A stretch of DNA of 64,000 nt, from contig JAFUBX010000031.1 of assembly GCA_017459985.1 (NCBI GenBank), positions 87,352 to 151,351 of the forward strand. The letters run 5' to 3'. The position numbers and the translations under genes are program-made. Below are positions 36,347 to 44,008 of this stretch, piece by piece. The notes under the pieces were generated by a model that saw only the letters and a list, made by a program, of their open reading frames with translations, was not told the origin of the DNA and did no database searches. Source of the DNA: Parasporobacterium sp. (lineage in GTDB: Bacteria; Bacillota; Clostridia; Lachnospirales; Lachnospiraceae). Positions within the stretch are counted from its first letter, which is position 1; each line of letters starts with the position of its first letter.

Positions 36347-36550
36347 TTAATCGCGCAGGTCTATGCCGAACAGGTATCCAAGCACTGCGATCAGCGCATA
36401 GACCCCGGCAAAGAACCCGCAGAACAATACAAGGAACATGACGTTCCTGCAAAAGCTGCCAATCAAAAAGCCCGCAGTGCCTGCGAGCCTGGTTGCCAGT
36501 TTCTTATACTTCCCGGACCGGTCATCGGCCCATGGAGTGGTACTCCGCAT
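36347..36550 (-). CDS. Small membrane protein of the recombination operon
   Basis: The 67-residue protein has two close hydrophobic stretches (AGFLIGSFC and the long VMFLVLFCGFFAGVYALIAV) and a charged N-terminus. The ATG at 36550 is chosen because AAAGGGGG is eight bases upstream; a second ATG nine bases earlier lacks spacing. It overlaps the end of the preceding 90-residue gene by 29 bp. Function unknown; it may anchor a component at the membrane. Confidence 0.55.
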   Translation of the reverse strand: MRSTTPWADDRSGKYKKLATRLAGTAGFLIGSFCRNVMFLVLFCGFFAGVYALIAVLGYLFGIDLRD

Positions 36551-36794
36551 GGGAAGCACCCCCTTTCTTTTCCATCCCTTTCACCGCTTCGATATGGCGC
36601 ATGACGCTGGCCAGAAGGTCTGCAGACAGATCCGAAACAGAGGTGCCCGCGAACTGTGCCTGGAACGTCCCTGCTTTCTCCAGCAGAAGGTCCCAGTTCT
36701 CGTCAATGTCCTTCATGTCATACGCCTGCAAAAGCAGTTCCCAGGTCCCTGTAAATACCATCTGTTCCAGTGGTATCTGTTCTGTCTGTACCAT
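36522..36794 (-). CDS. Small acidic protein, unknown function
   Basis: The 90-residue protein begins MVQTEQIPLEQMVFTGTW and is helical and acidic with no known motif. AAAGGAAAAAG lies before the ATG. It sits 17 bp after the primase stop in the erf operon and its end overlaps the small membrane-protein gene. It is unrecognised; position suggests a role in replication or its control. Confidence 0.55.
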   Translation of the reverse strand: MVQTEQIPLEQMVFTGTWELLLQAYDMKDIDENWDLLLEKAGTFQAQFAGTSVSDLSADLLASVMRHIEAVKGMEKKGGASHAEYHSMGR

Positions 36795-36811
36795 GATCTT
36801 TTTCCTTTCTT

Positions 36812-37936
36812 TCAGAGCATGCCGCGGCGTTTCTTCTCCAACAGGAAATCATCGATCCCCTTATAGGTCCCGGGCCATGTGAGCACAGTGGTTTCCAGGC
36901 CGGAACTCTGGCAGATCCCGGCGATCCGGGCAAGTGCCCGCTCCACGTTCCGGTTGGTCTGCCAGTCCATGTCCACACAGACATACACGCTTTCGGTCCC
37001 CCTCCGTTTCAGGTCCTCCAGTCCGCTTTTCAGCTGGGCGGTATTGCACACCCCGGTAAGCCCCAGGAACGGGACCCTGCTGAAGGCAGATGCGATATCC
37101 GCTTTCAGGACCCCTTCCGTCAGGCAGACCTTCCTGACCGAGGCTCCTTGATGGAACCCTGCATGGTGGATGTTCTCGCAGCCGGAAACGGATGTCCCCG
37201 TTTTCTTATCCCCGGAGTAGAACCAGGCATATTTTCGGTACACTTCTTTTTCTTTTTCGGATGCTGTCTCCGGCAGGCTGTCATAGCGGATCTGGAGCCC
37301 GGAGATCTGTCCCCGGAGGGTCCTTACCGGCAGTAAAATGCCGGGGGTTCGGTAAACCATTCGTTTCTTTGTTGTTCCATAAAAACCGGGGATCCGGTCC
37401 AGGTCGACACCCCTTTCCTCCAGTGCGGCAGCGATCCTTCCCAGGCCGTGCTGCGGTGTGGAGCGGTACCCCAGCCGGTCGATCACGTCATCCGAAAGCC
37501 CTCTTCTGTGAAGGGCTTCCCTGTGTACGTCCGACAGCGGCAGGACCGCAAGGAGGCTTTGGTAGGCCGCGTTTCTTTTTTTCAGGTCCGCCGCACTTCT
37601 CTTCTCCGGCAGGTCCGCAAGCACCGATTTTCGGACGCTTACTTCTTTCCTGGTCTTCTCGTCCGTATCATGGTAAATGCGGAACAGTTCCCTTGCCGCT
37701 TCTTTCTGGCTGATCTCACGGCACATGGCATACAGTTTTATCATGCCGCCGCCTTCTCCGCATGCCGGACAGTGCCAGGCATCCTTTTTCAGGTTGATAT
37801 TGAGCTTGCGCTTTCGCTGGCAGAACGGGCAGGCGGTATAAAAGCTCTCCCGGTCCGCTGCCCCGGTCCCCTGGGACAGTCCCAGAAGATCCGTTACGAA
37901 CCCGATCCCGAACGGCATCTGATGGCCTGTTTCCAT
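36812..37936 (-). CDS. CHC2 zinc-finger/Toprim DNA primase-like protein
   Basis: The 374-residue protein has an N-terminal zinc finger (CPFCQRKRKLNINLKKDAWH, then CPACGEGGG, near residues 38-63), as in DnaG-type primases. A Toprim-like half follows: VCLTEGVLKADIASAF supplies the Glu and YVCVDMDWQTNRNVERAL the DxD. No helicase domain follows, and the middle is short compared with bacterial DnaG, so it is a plasmid/phage-style primase. It is second in the erf operon, 18 bp after the annealing protein. Confidence 0.85.
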   Translation of the reverse strand: METGHQMPFGIGFVTDLLGLSQGTGAADRESFYTACPFCQRKRKLNINLKKDAWHCPACGEGGGMIKLYAMCREISQKEAARELFRIYHDTDEKTRKEVSVRKSVLADLPEKRSAADLKKRNAAYQSLLAVLPLSDVHREALHRRGLSDDVIDRLGYRSTPQHGLGRIAAALEERGVDLDRIPGFYGTTKKRMVYRTPGILLPVRTLRGQISGLQIRYDSLPETASEKEKEVYRKYAWFYSGDKKTGTSVSGCENIHHAGFHQGASVRKVCLTEGVLKADIASAFSRVPFLGLTGVCNTAQLKSGLEDLKRRGTESVYVCVDMDWQTNRNVERALARIAGICQSSGLETTVLTWPGTYKGIDDFLLEKKRRGML

Positions 37937-37954
37937 AAATGCTCCTTTCCTTCG

Positions 37955-38722
37955 TTACATGACCCTGCTTTTCAGGATCATATTGGCAGCCAGGGCTTCC
38001 GGGGAATCCGGGCGTACCCTGATATACCATCCCAGTTCCTCCCCGCTCCGCGGTTCTGATGCGATCTGGCCCATGGTCTTCCCATTGTTGCGGCCAAACG
38101 TACAGGTATAATTAAGGGCAGACGGAAGGTCTGCAAAGAAAGGACCCATCGCCACCTGCTGCTGCGGATAAGGCTGCAGCGCCTGTCCTTCACTGGCTGC
38201 CGGATAACCTGCCAGAGTCTGTTCCGGCTGCGGGATCTGCATCGCCGCATACTGCACATCCTGCCGGCTTACGTTCTGCGGCAGAACGGTCTCAAAGCTT
38301 TCCGCATCCGCATCCTTCATTTCCTCTGTCGGGATGCAGAAGGTCTGAAAGCACGCATACTTATATGCCGCGGACATCGCCTTGTTGACAGACTTATCCC
38401 CGGAATCCATGCCTTCCCCTTCCATCACGACTTCGATCCGGCTCCCGTCTTCCACGGCGACAAACCGGTAGCGCATCCTTACATTGCTGAAGGTTATAAC
38501 GCCGCCTTTCGACGTCACCCGGTCTGTCCGCTGGACAGAAAGCACTTCCGGGATCATCACGACACGGTTCCGGATCAGTGCCGGCTGCAGTGCGTTCATG
38601 ACTGCATCGATGCTTCTGTACCTGAAATTCTGGGTCTTGTTCTCAGACTCCTTTCCGATCGCCCCGATCTCTTTCATGACCTGGACGATCCGTTCATAGA
38701 TCAGTTCCTTATTCTGTTCCAT
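37955..38722 (-). CDS. ERF-family single-strand annealing protein
   Basis: The 255-residue protein has an N-terminal ERF domain, with LIYERIVQVMKEIGAIGK and FRYRSIDAVMNALQPALIRN in the first 55 residues. A later SGDKSVNKAMSAAYKYACFQ block is diagnostic. A Gln/Pro-rich linker (about 165-200) leads to a C-terminal TCTFGRNNGKTMGQI segment like that attached to some exonucleases. The ATG at 38722 follows AAAGGAAAGAAG. It is the first gene after the leader RNA with its terminator. It should anneal complementary single strands, together with YqaJ nuclease. Confidence 0.88.
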   Translation of the reverse strand: MEQNKELIYERIVQVMKEIGAIGKESENKTQNFRYRSIDAVMNALQPALIRNRVVMIPEVLSVQRTDRVTSKGGVITFSNVRMRYRFVAVEDGSRIEVVMEGEGMDSGDKSVNKAMSAAYKYACFQTFCIPTEEMKDADAESFETVLPQNVSRQDVQYAAMQIPQPEQTLAGYPAASEGQALQPYPQQQVAMGPFFADLPSALNYTCTFGRNNGKTMGQIASEPRSGEELGWYIRVRPDSPEALAANMILKSRVM

Positions 38723-38778
38723 CTCTTCTTTCCTTTCCCCCTGCACAGGCAGATGCTGCGTCTTATGGGAATGCAAAA

Positions 38779-38941
38779 CAAAAAGACCTGCCCCAAGGCA
38801 GATCCGTTCTTCTTTCATGCTGACGATCAGCATACTCTATCTAAAACACGGCATACAAATAAGACCGTGGTTATTTTCCTTTTCAAACGGGAAATACAAG
38901 CCCCGAAAGGGGTGTAAGTAAATGGGAATGGATGATTGAAT
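38779..38941 (-). ncRNA. Structured leader RNA upstream of erf, copy 1
   Basis: From the predicted start near 38941 the transcript forms hairpin 1 (CCCC/GGGG around TTTC, 38901-38912) and hairpin 2 (CACGG/CCGTG, 38845-38872). Hairpin 3 is ATGCTGA/TCAGCAT (38816-38834), and an intrinsic terminator follows (GATCTGCC with GGCAGGTC, 38785-38804, then five Us). The terminator lies 57 nt before the ERF start. The same order, spacing and sequence blocks recur upstream of ssb (46468-46646), although stem sequences differ. It probably controls readthrough into the recombination genes. Confidence 0.7.
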
Positions 38942-38947
38942 GCTTGG

Positions 38948-38975
38948 ATTATAACAGAGAAAAATGGGAAGTCAA
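38948..38975 (-). promoter_or_regulatory. Near-consensus promoter of the erf operon
   Basis: On the minus strand TTGACT (38975-38970), 16 bases and TATAAT (38953-38948) form a strong housekeeping promoter. It feeds the erf leader. The upstream ssb leader has the same -10, spacer length and position. Confidence 0.75.
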
Positions 38976-39013
38976 GAAAGCCTTATTTGAAAAGCTAAGA
39001 GAATCCTGCTTTA

Positions 39014-39043
39014 TTGACCGGTTCAACTTTTATGTGTTAGTAT
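39014..39043 (+). promoter_or_regulatory. Possible promoter of the acetyltransferase/flavodoxin pair
   Basis: TTGACC at 39014-39019 and TAGTAT at 39038-39043 are separated by 18 bases, about 70 bp before the acetyltransferase start. The fit is moderate. Confidence 0.35.
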
Positions 39044-39111
39044 TTTAGCATAATCGATTCTGAATTATTTGAAGAGATATTAATATTAACCTTTACCGAG
39101 GAAAATAATCG

Positions 39112-39546
39112 ATGATAAGAAATATTCAGATTGAGGATGCACAAGACCTGGAACATATCTGTAAAAAGTCTTTAGGCTATGAAACGACCAGTGAGCTGCT
39201 AAAGCGACGAATAGAGGAGCTATCCAACAATTCAAATTACCGTTTTCTAGTGTACGAAGATGACATAGAACATCAGGTACTGGGTTTTATCCAGGCTGAA
39301 CGGTATAATCTTCTTTATGGAGGTAATGGATGGAATATCATTGCTCTTGCAGTTTTACCGGCTGCGCAGCAGAACGGCATTGGGAAACAACTACTTGCCG
39401 CGATGGAAGATCAGGCAGAGAAAGAAGGATATACGTTCATTCGACTGAACTGTAATACTATCCGCGAGAATGCACATATGTTTTATCAGAGCATGGGTTA
39501 TTCCTGCGACAAAATTCAAAAACGATTTATCAAGATGATTGAATGA
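39112..39546 (+). CDS. GNAT family N-acetyltransferase
   Basis: The 144-residue protein covers a single GNAT domain. IRNIQIEDAQDLEHICKKSL opens it, ALAVLPAAQQNGIGKQLL near 82-99 holds the acetyl-CoA-binding Q-x-x-G-x-G motif, and NAHMFYQSMGY near 125 is the usual end. It transfers an acetyl group to an amine; the acceptor is unknown. GAGGAAAATA precedes the ATG. It is AT-richer than the flanking recombination genes and runs opposite to them, so it looks like inserted cargo. Its stop overlaps the longer frame of the next gene. Confidence 0.85.
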   Translation: MIRNIQIEDAQDLEHICKKSLGYETTSELLKRRIEELSNNSNYRFLVYEDDIEHQVLGFIQAERYNLLYGGNGWNIIALAVLPAAQQNGIGKQLLAAMEDQAEKEGYTFIRLNCNTIRENAHMFYQSMGYSCDKIQKRFIKMIE

Positions 39547-39584
39547 TTAACAAAAAGCAAAAACTACAAACAGGAGAAAATGAG

Positions 39585-40091
39585 ATGAAACTAGCAGTAA
39601 TATATGATTCTAAAACCGGTAATACAAAACAGGCTGCGGAATGGATTATAAAAGGAATGAATGGTGTAGCTGATGTTGAGGCAAAAGCATTTTCTATTCA
39701 TGAAGTTGATCAGGAATTTGTAAAAGAAGTTAAAGGAATTGTGATTGGCTCTCCTTCTTATGCTGCATTGATGACTCCGGATCTTCATGCGTGGCTATTA
39801 CCGGCAGTTGATAAACTTGGCATGGCCGGAAAACTGGGTGGAGCCTTTTCAACGGAACAATATACACAAGGTTGTGGAGATCTTGTTATTCAATCCATTT
39901 TGGCTCGAATGTTAGCTGGCGGTATGGTTTGTTATTCCGGCGGAGCTGGATGTGGGCTTCCATATCTTCATTTGGGCCCTGTCGGAGTAAACTCAAACAT
40001 GGAGAAGCATAATGCGATGGAACATTATAAAGATAATTTCATCGTATACGGAAAACGATTTGCTGAAAAAGCAATAGAGCTGTTTAGATAA
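39585..40091 (+). CDS. Flavodoxin-family protein
   Basis: The 168-residue protein starts MKLAVIYDSKTGNTKQAAEW, the FMN phosphate-binding loop of flavodoxins. GIVIGSPSYAALMTPDLHAW, the WrbA-like aromatic loop, follows near 60. Length fits a single-domain flavodoxin. The ATG at 39585 is chosen for AGGAGAAAA just upstream; the frame is open from 39543. It carries electrons in place of ferredoxin. It follows the acetyltransferase by 38 bp and is closed by a terminator. Confidence 0.85.
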   Translation: MKLAVIYDSKTGNTKQAAEWIIKGMNGVADVEAKAFSIHEVDQEFVKEVKGIVIGSPSYAALMTPDLHAWLLPAVDKLGMAGKLGGAFSTEQYTQGCGDLVIQSILARMLAGGMVCYSGGAGCGLPYLHLGPVGVNSNMEKHNAMEHYKDNFIVYGKRFAEKAIELFR

Positions 40092-40126
40092 TAGGTCTGA
40101 ATTAGAGAATAGAATAATAATTATCA

Positions 40127-40157
40127 AAACATCTGTTAGAGATAACAGGTGTTTTTA
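40127..40157 (+). terminator. Intrinsic terminator after the flavodoxin gene
   Basis: ACATCTGTTA and TAACAGGTGT form a ten-base stem (one wobble pair) around GAGA, followed by TTTTT from 40152. The remaining sequence to 40325 shows no gene. Confidence 0.85.
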
Positions 40158-40325
40158 TTATGCCAAAGGCTCACACCAGAAGTCATGGTATCTTGGAATA
40201 AAGCATATATAGAATTTGAGGCAGACTATCATGAGCTTATATTGCAAGACATGCAAGATAACCCAGGTTGATAACACTACTCTCTCATTGGAGTCTTTAA
40301 ACCCATCCCAAAACTTAGCGTTTAC

Positions 40326-40354
40326 AGAAAAACAGGCTGCACAAAGCAGCCTGT
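40326..40354 (-). terminator. Intrinsic terminator of the ssb-moxR-vWA operon
   Basis: Nine-base perfect arms ACAGGCTGC/GCAGCCTGT with a five-base loop precede a U-run on the minus strand (AAAA at 40328-40331). It lies 26 bp after the DUF5688-like stop. Confidence 0.88.
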
Positions 40355-40379
40355 AATAGTTAGTCCTGATATCAATACC

Positions 40380-41219
40380 TCACCAGATAGATACAATTCC
40401 TGTCCCATCATACAGATAAGCATGGTCGCTCAGCATGTCCCTTTGTTCAACGACATCCGTATTCACGTCGCAGATCATCTGTTTGATGAAAGCAGTATCT
40501 CCTACCGCCTTTATGGCAAGCAGTTCATGGACCGAACTCGGGATCAGGAAGATCTCTTCGGCATGAAGTAATGTCCTTGCTTTTTCCAGGGCATCCCGGT
40601 CCATTAGGGAACCCGCCCCGTAGTGCCGGGCATGGTTGGAAATCAGGACCATCGTTGCTTCTCCAGGCATTTCTCCCATGTCTCCAAAGAACTCGGAAAG
40701 GACCGCGCTCATGGGAAGGACCTCGCTGTTTTCCCTGGTGTTCTGTTTTGCCTTCTCCATCACCAGCTCGGCAGAAAGATCCAGGTCCTTAAGGATCTGC
40801 CTTGTGATCATGACCGAATAAGACTCGTCACAGGCTGCCGGATAAATATAAAGGTCCGTCTCTTCCACCTGTTCGGAAACGGTCTGCTCCAGATATTCCC
40901 GGTTCCAGTCCCCCCGGCATAGACGCACCTGCACATGCTCCAGGATGAACGCTGCATCCAGGAATCGTTTCGGATCTACTTTTGACAGGTCCGTGTCCTT
41001 CAGATGCTCCAATAGGGCATCCACGATACCGGAAATACCGGTATTCTGCCTTTCCAGCTGTTCCAGCATGCTGTCATAGACGATCGGTGCGATCATGTCA
41101 TCCTGCTGCTTTATCACAAGCCCTTGCAGTTTCTCGTTCAGCTTGACGCATTCCACCGCTTCCACTGCAAATCCTCTGTTTAACAGTTCCTCATAAACGT
41201 CATTCATTAATGTTGTCAT
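40380..41219 (-). CDS. DUF5688-like protein of unknown function
   Basis: The 279-residue protein has no signal peptide, membrane segment or catalytic motif that I recognise. The N-terminus is acidic and helical; PMSAVLSEFFGDMGEMPGE and EIFLIPSSVHELLAIKAVGD in the last third resemble what I recall of DUF5688 proteins, which are common in Lachnospiraceae mobile DNA. It follows the phosphatase gene by 61 bp, including a hairpin with a GAAA loop at 41255-41270, and it is the last gene of the operon before a strong terminator. The family name is from memory and its function is not known to me. Confidence 0.6.
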   Translation of the reverse strand: MTTLMNDVYEELLNRGFAVEAVECVKLNEKLQGLVIKQQDDMIAPIVYDSMLEQLERQNTGISGIVDALLEHLKDTDLSKVDPKRFLDAAFILEHVQVRLCRGDWNREYLEQTVSEQVEETDLYIYPAACDESYSVMITRQILKDLDLSAELVMEKAKQNTRENSEVLPMSAVLSEFFGDMGEMPGEATMVLISNHARHYGAGSLMDRDALEKARTLLHAEEIFLIPSSVHELLAIKAVGDTAFIKQMICDVNTDVVEQRDMLSDHAYLYDGTGIVSIW

Positions 41220-41254
41220 ATTCGTTTTCTCCTTTTTCCAATTGGATTCTTTTC

Positions 41255-41270
41255 AGCAGGTTTCCCTGCT
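41255..41270 (-). promoter_or_regulatory. Intercistronic hairpin with GAAA loop
   Basis: AGCAGG/CCTGCT closes a GAAA tetraloop in the transcript, between the phosphatase stop and the ribosome site of the DUF5688-like gene. There is no U-run, so RNA processing or stability is more likely than termination. Confidence 0.4.
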
Positions 41271-41280
41271 CTTTTTGTTC

Positions 41281-41979
41281 TCATGCGATCCCGAGCCTTT
41301 GCAGGATCTTTCCGGTCCCGAAATGGAACCGGTCATCCTTCAAAAACTGCACGATCTCGCTTCTTTCTTTTTCTGCTTTAAGGGAGCTGTCCCCTGTCAG
41401 CTGCAGGTAGTCCCTGACCGCCTGCTCATACACACGGAACACAAGGCTGTCAAAGGTCTCCTGATCCAGGTTCCAGCGGCTTCCCATTCCGACAAAGTCC
41501 ATTTTCCCGTCCAGGGTCATTCGCATTCCCTTCCAGGTCCTGCCGATTCCGTTGATGCCGTTCAGGACTTTGACCGAGGTCCCTCCATGCTCTTCCCAGT
41601 CGATCAGGTTTGCCGAATGGTCGTCCAGCAGAAGGTCGTTCCGGTCCAAGTTCCTTCCGAGCCTTTCCATGGCATATTCCGCCTTGCTCATGCCTTCCGG
41701 CACGTAAAACCTGCGGGAGCGTGGAAAGCAGTGTTTTCCATACTGCAGATCCAGCGCACGGTCTTTTCCTTTCCGGGCATCTTTTCCCAAACAGACCGAG
41801 CAGATATAAAGAGGCGCCCTTTCCGCAAGATCCCTGACCAGTGTTTTCATCTGCGGGTATGCGGCAAGGGATTCGTAATACTCCTGCGTATAAAGCCTCC
41901 AGCGGTCCTTTTCTGGCAGCCGTTTCCACGGGAACAGCGTTCCGTCACAGTCAAAAAATAGATTCTTCTTTCTGTTCAT
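41281..41979 (-). CDS. HAD-superfamily phosphatase, 5'(3')-nucleotidase-like
   Basis: The 232-residue protein has HAD motif I as FFDCDGTLFPW at residues 8-18 and motif IV as DLLLDDHSANLIDWE near 128-142. The short cap and the NLIDWEEHGGTSVKVLNG sequence are like 5'(3')-deoxyribonucleotidases, which hydrolyse nucleoside monophosphates. In a replication module it could tune nucleotide pools, as related phage enzymes are thought to do. It starts 28 bp after the vWA gene stop, just past a terminator-like hairpin. Confidence 0.7.
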   Translation of the reverse strand: MNRKKNLFFDCDGTLFPWKRLPEKDRWRLYTQEYYESLAAYPQMKTLVRDLAERAPLYICSVCLGKDARKGKDRALDLQYGKHCFPRSRRFYVPEGMSKAEYAMERLGRNLDRNDLLLDDHSANLIDWEEHGGTSVKVLNGINGIGRTWKGMRMTLDGKMDFVGMGSRWNLDQETFDSLVFRVYEQAVRDYLQLTGDSSLKAEKERSEIVQFLKDDRFHFGTGKILQRLGIA

Positions 41980-41993
41980 GTCCGTTCTCCTGT

Positions 41994-42018
41994 AAAAAAA
42001 AGACGGGTCAGACCCATC
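41994..42018 (-). terminator. Intrinsic terminator overlapping the end of the vWA gene
   Basis: In the transcript GATGGGT pairs with ACCCGTC around CTG, followed by eight Us. The stop codon of the vWA gene lies in the loop. Since the phosphatase gene follows in the same direction only 15 bp later, it is either an attenuator or has a second promoter beyond it. Confidence 0.7.
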
Positions 42019-44008
42019 TTCTCAGACAATACTTCTTAACGAGCTTCGTCAGTTCTTTCGGGAGCAGTTCCAGGTCCTTTACATCCATGGTCCTTTCTTT
42101 CCCGTAGATCCTGACGATGTCGTCATAGCATCCGTTCAGTGCCGCAGCAAAAACGCGGATCCCTTCCTTCTCGATCTCCCGGACCGTCTCCATGGTCTTT
42201 AAGACCGCAGAATGGCCGTTGAACCCTCTGGCAGCCGGAAGCCCGTCGGAGATCACCACCAGGATCTTCTGCGGCTCAGCCCGTCGTTTCAGGGCGTTTG
42301 CGACAAACCGCAGGGCACAGGCATCATGGTTGTTGTTATAGGCCCTGATATCTGCCAGCCGGTAGCGGTCCTGGTCATCGAACGCATCAAATTCCGCATA
42401 CTTATGGATGATCACGTCCAGTTCCTGTTCCCTGTCGGCGGTATCCCCGTAGATGCAGTGCGGTACGGAAAGGCTCCGGAAAATGGCTTCCAGAGCGATC
42501 GCCGTCTTCTTCGCCGTAAGGATCTTATTCCCCTCCATCGACCCGCTTTCGTCGATCCGGATGCCGAAGGCTGCCCTGGGGCTTCCTTCCGGGACCAGTT
42601 CCTTTGTATAGAACCTTCCGTCACTTCGGTAAGCCTGGCGCGTGTCCATCTTCTTCCCAAGGATCTGTCCGGACAGCCTGCCTTCCAGCTGGCGGTCCTT
42701 CCACGCACTGTCTAGCATCCTGACCGTCCGGTCAACCACCGGCTGTACCGAGCGCATCTGCTCCTTATAGGAAGATCTCATGTCTGCCGTGACGAGGACT
42801 TTCCGGCGGACCGAAAGGATCCTGTCCGCAAAGTTGTCCAGCTCCTCCTCTTCCCTGGCGCTTTTCAGCACTTCCAGTTCATCCTGCGCATAACGTTGTG
42901 CGTCCATGGCATCCGGCAGGTCGGATCCGCAGTCCGCATGGAAATACGGGCTTTTGATCTGTTCCTTTCCCACAGCGGTACTGTCCATCCTTCCGGACCG
43001 TCTGGCCTTCTCATCCTGCTTTTCTTTCTGGCTCTTCAAAATGCGAAAGCCCAGTTCTTCTTCCATCCGGGAAGGATCTGCTTCCAGGGTTCCTTCCGGA
43101 CGGTCCAATTCCTGTGGCTGATCAGATCCCTCTTCGGGACCTGCCTGCCGTTTTTCTTTTTCCTCTTCCAGCTGTTCCTGATACTCCGCTTTTATGAGCG
43201 GCAGGATGATGGCTACGATCTTCTTGAACGTTTCCATCCGCATCCGGCTGTCATTCATGCCGCGGATCTTTTTCATCAGTTCCATGATCCTTGCATGATA
43301 GGGAAATGCTTCCCGGAACTCTTTCGGATACCGTTTCTCCAGCCGTTTCGTGCTGTGTTCTTTCTGCACCTGCAGTAGGCATAACGCCTCTACATTCTCA
43401 TACAGAGATCCGGTCCCGAATCCCTCCATCATGATCTGCCACGTCTGGTCTGCCGCCGTTTTTCGGGTAAATTTAAGGCAGATCGCCGGAAGCCCCGCAA
43501 AGGTACGGAGCAGCCGGTATTCGACGTAATCATCCTCCACGATGTTGCGGAACCCGTCGACGGCTTCAAAAGCAAACGCCCGGAACTGGGGCGATCCTTC
43601 TGCAAGGATCTTTTCCACGTCCGGACAGCCCCTGCAGATGCCCTTTTCGAGATCCTCCAGGAACTTCTCCTGCTCGTCCGTATCCGTGAACAGGATATGC
43701 CCGCATTCATGGGCCAGGAGCCCTATGATGGCAAACAGCTTTTCATTCCGTGTCTCCCGGTTCCGGATGAACGGTGCCAGCACATTGACCAGCACCTTCT
43801 GCCCGTCCGTGCAGCCGGTCGTCTCATTATCCTGTGCGACCACCATCAGTTCGATTTTTCCGCCTTTCGAGGCCGATACGACCGCTTTCAGGATCTGGTT
43901 CAGGTATCTTTGGAAGTCCGCCCTCGTAAAAAACTCCTGGTCGGACATCCTTTCCAGTTCTGCGGCTTTTCTCTGCAGCACCACTTTTGGCAGTTCCGTG
44001 TCTTTCAT
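42008..44008 (-). CDS. vWA-domain protein with HExxH metallopeptidase motif (CobT-like)
   Basis: The 666-residue protein has two recognisable parts. Near residue 110 GLLAHECGHILFTD is an HExxH zinc-protease motif, with FRNIVEDDYVEYRLL about 45 residues on as the likely third ligand region. The C-terminal vWA domain has the MIDAS motif IRIDESGSMEGNK near 490 and VVISDGLPAARG. A long charged linker (about 270-345) separates them. The gene overlaps the MoxR-type ATPase by four bases (ATGA), the classical MoxR-vWA pairing in which the ATPase remodels a target through the vWA partner. Homology to the cobalt-chelatase subunit CobT is only in domain plan. Confidence 0.82.
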   Translation of the reverse strand: MKDTELPKVVLQRKAAELERMSDQEFFTRADFQRYLNQILKAVVSASKGGKIELMVVAQDNETTGCTDGQKVLVNVLAPFIRNRETRNEKLFAIIGLLAHECGHILFTDTDEQEKFLEDLEKGICRGCPDVEKILAEGSPQFRAFAFEAVDGFRNIVEDDYVEYRLLRTFAGLPAICLKFTRKTAADQTWQIMMEGFGTGSLYENVEALCLLQVQKEHSTKRLEKRYPKEFREAFPYHARIMELMKKIRGMNDSRMRMETFKKIVAIILPLIKAEYQEQLEEEKEKRQAGPEEGSDQPQELDRPEGTLEADPSRMEEELGFRILKSQKEKQDEKARRSGRMDSTAVGKEQIKSPYFHADCGSDLPDAMDAQRYAQDELEVLKSAREEEELDNFADRILSVRRKVLVTADMRSSYKEQMRSVQPVVDRTVRMLDSAWKDRQLEGRLSGQILGKKMDTRQAYRSDGRFYTKELVPEGSPRAAFGIRIDESGSMEGNKILTAKKTAIALEAIFRSLSVPHCIYGDTADREQELDVIIHKYAEFDAFDDQDRYRLADIRAYNNNHDACALRFVANALKRRAEPQKILVVISDGLPAARGFNGHSAVLKTMETVREIEKEGIRVFAAALNGCYDDIVRIYGKERTMDVKDLELLPKELTKLVKKYCLRRWV

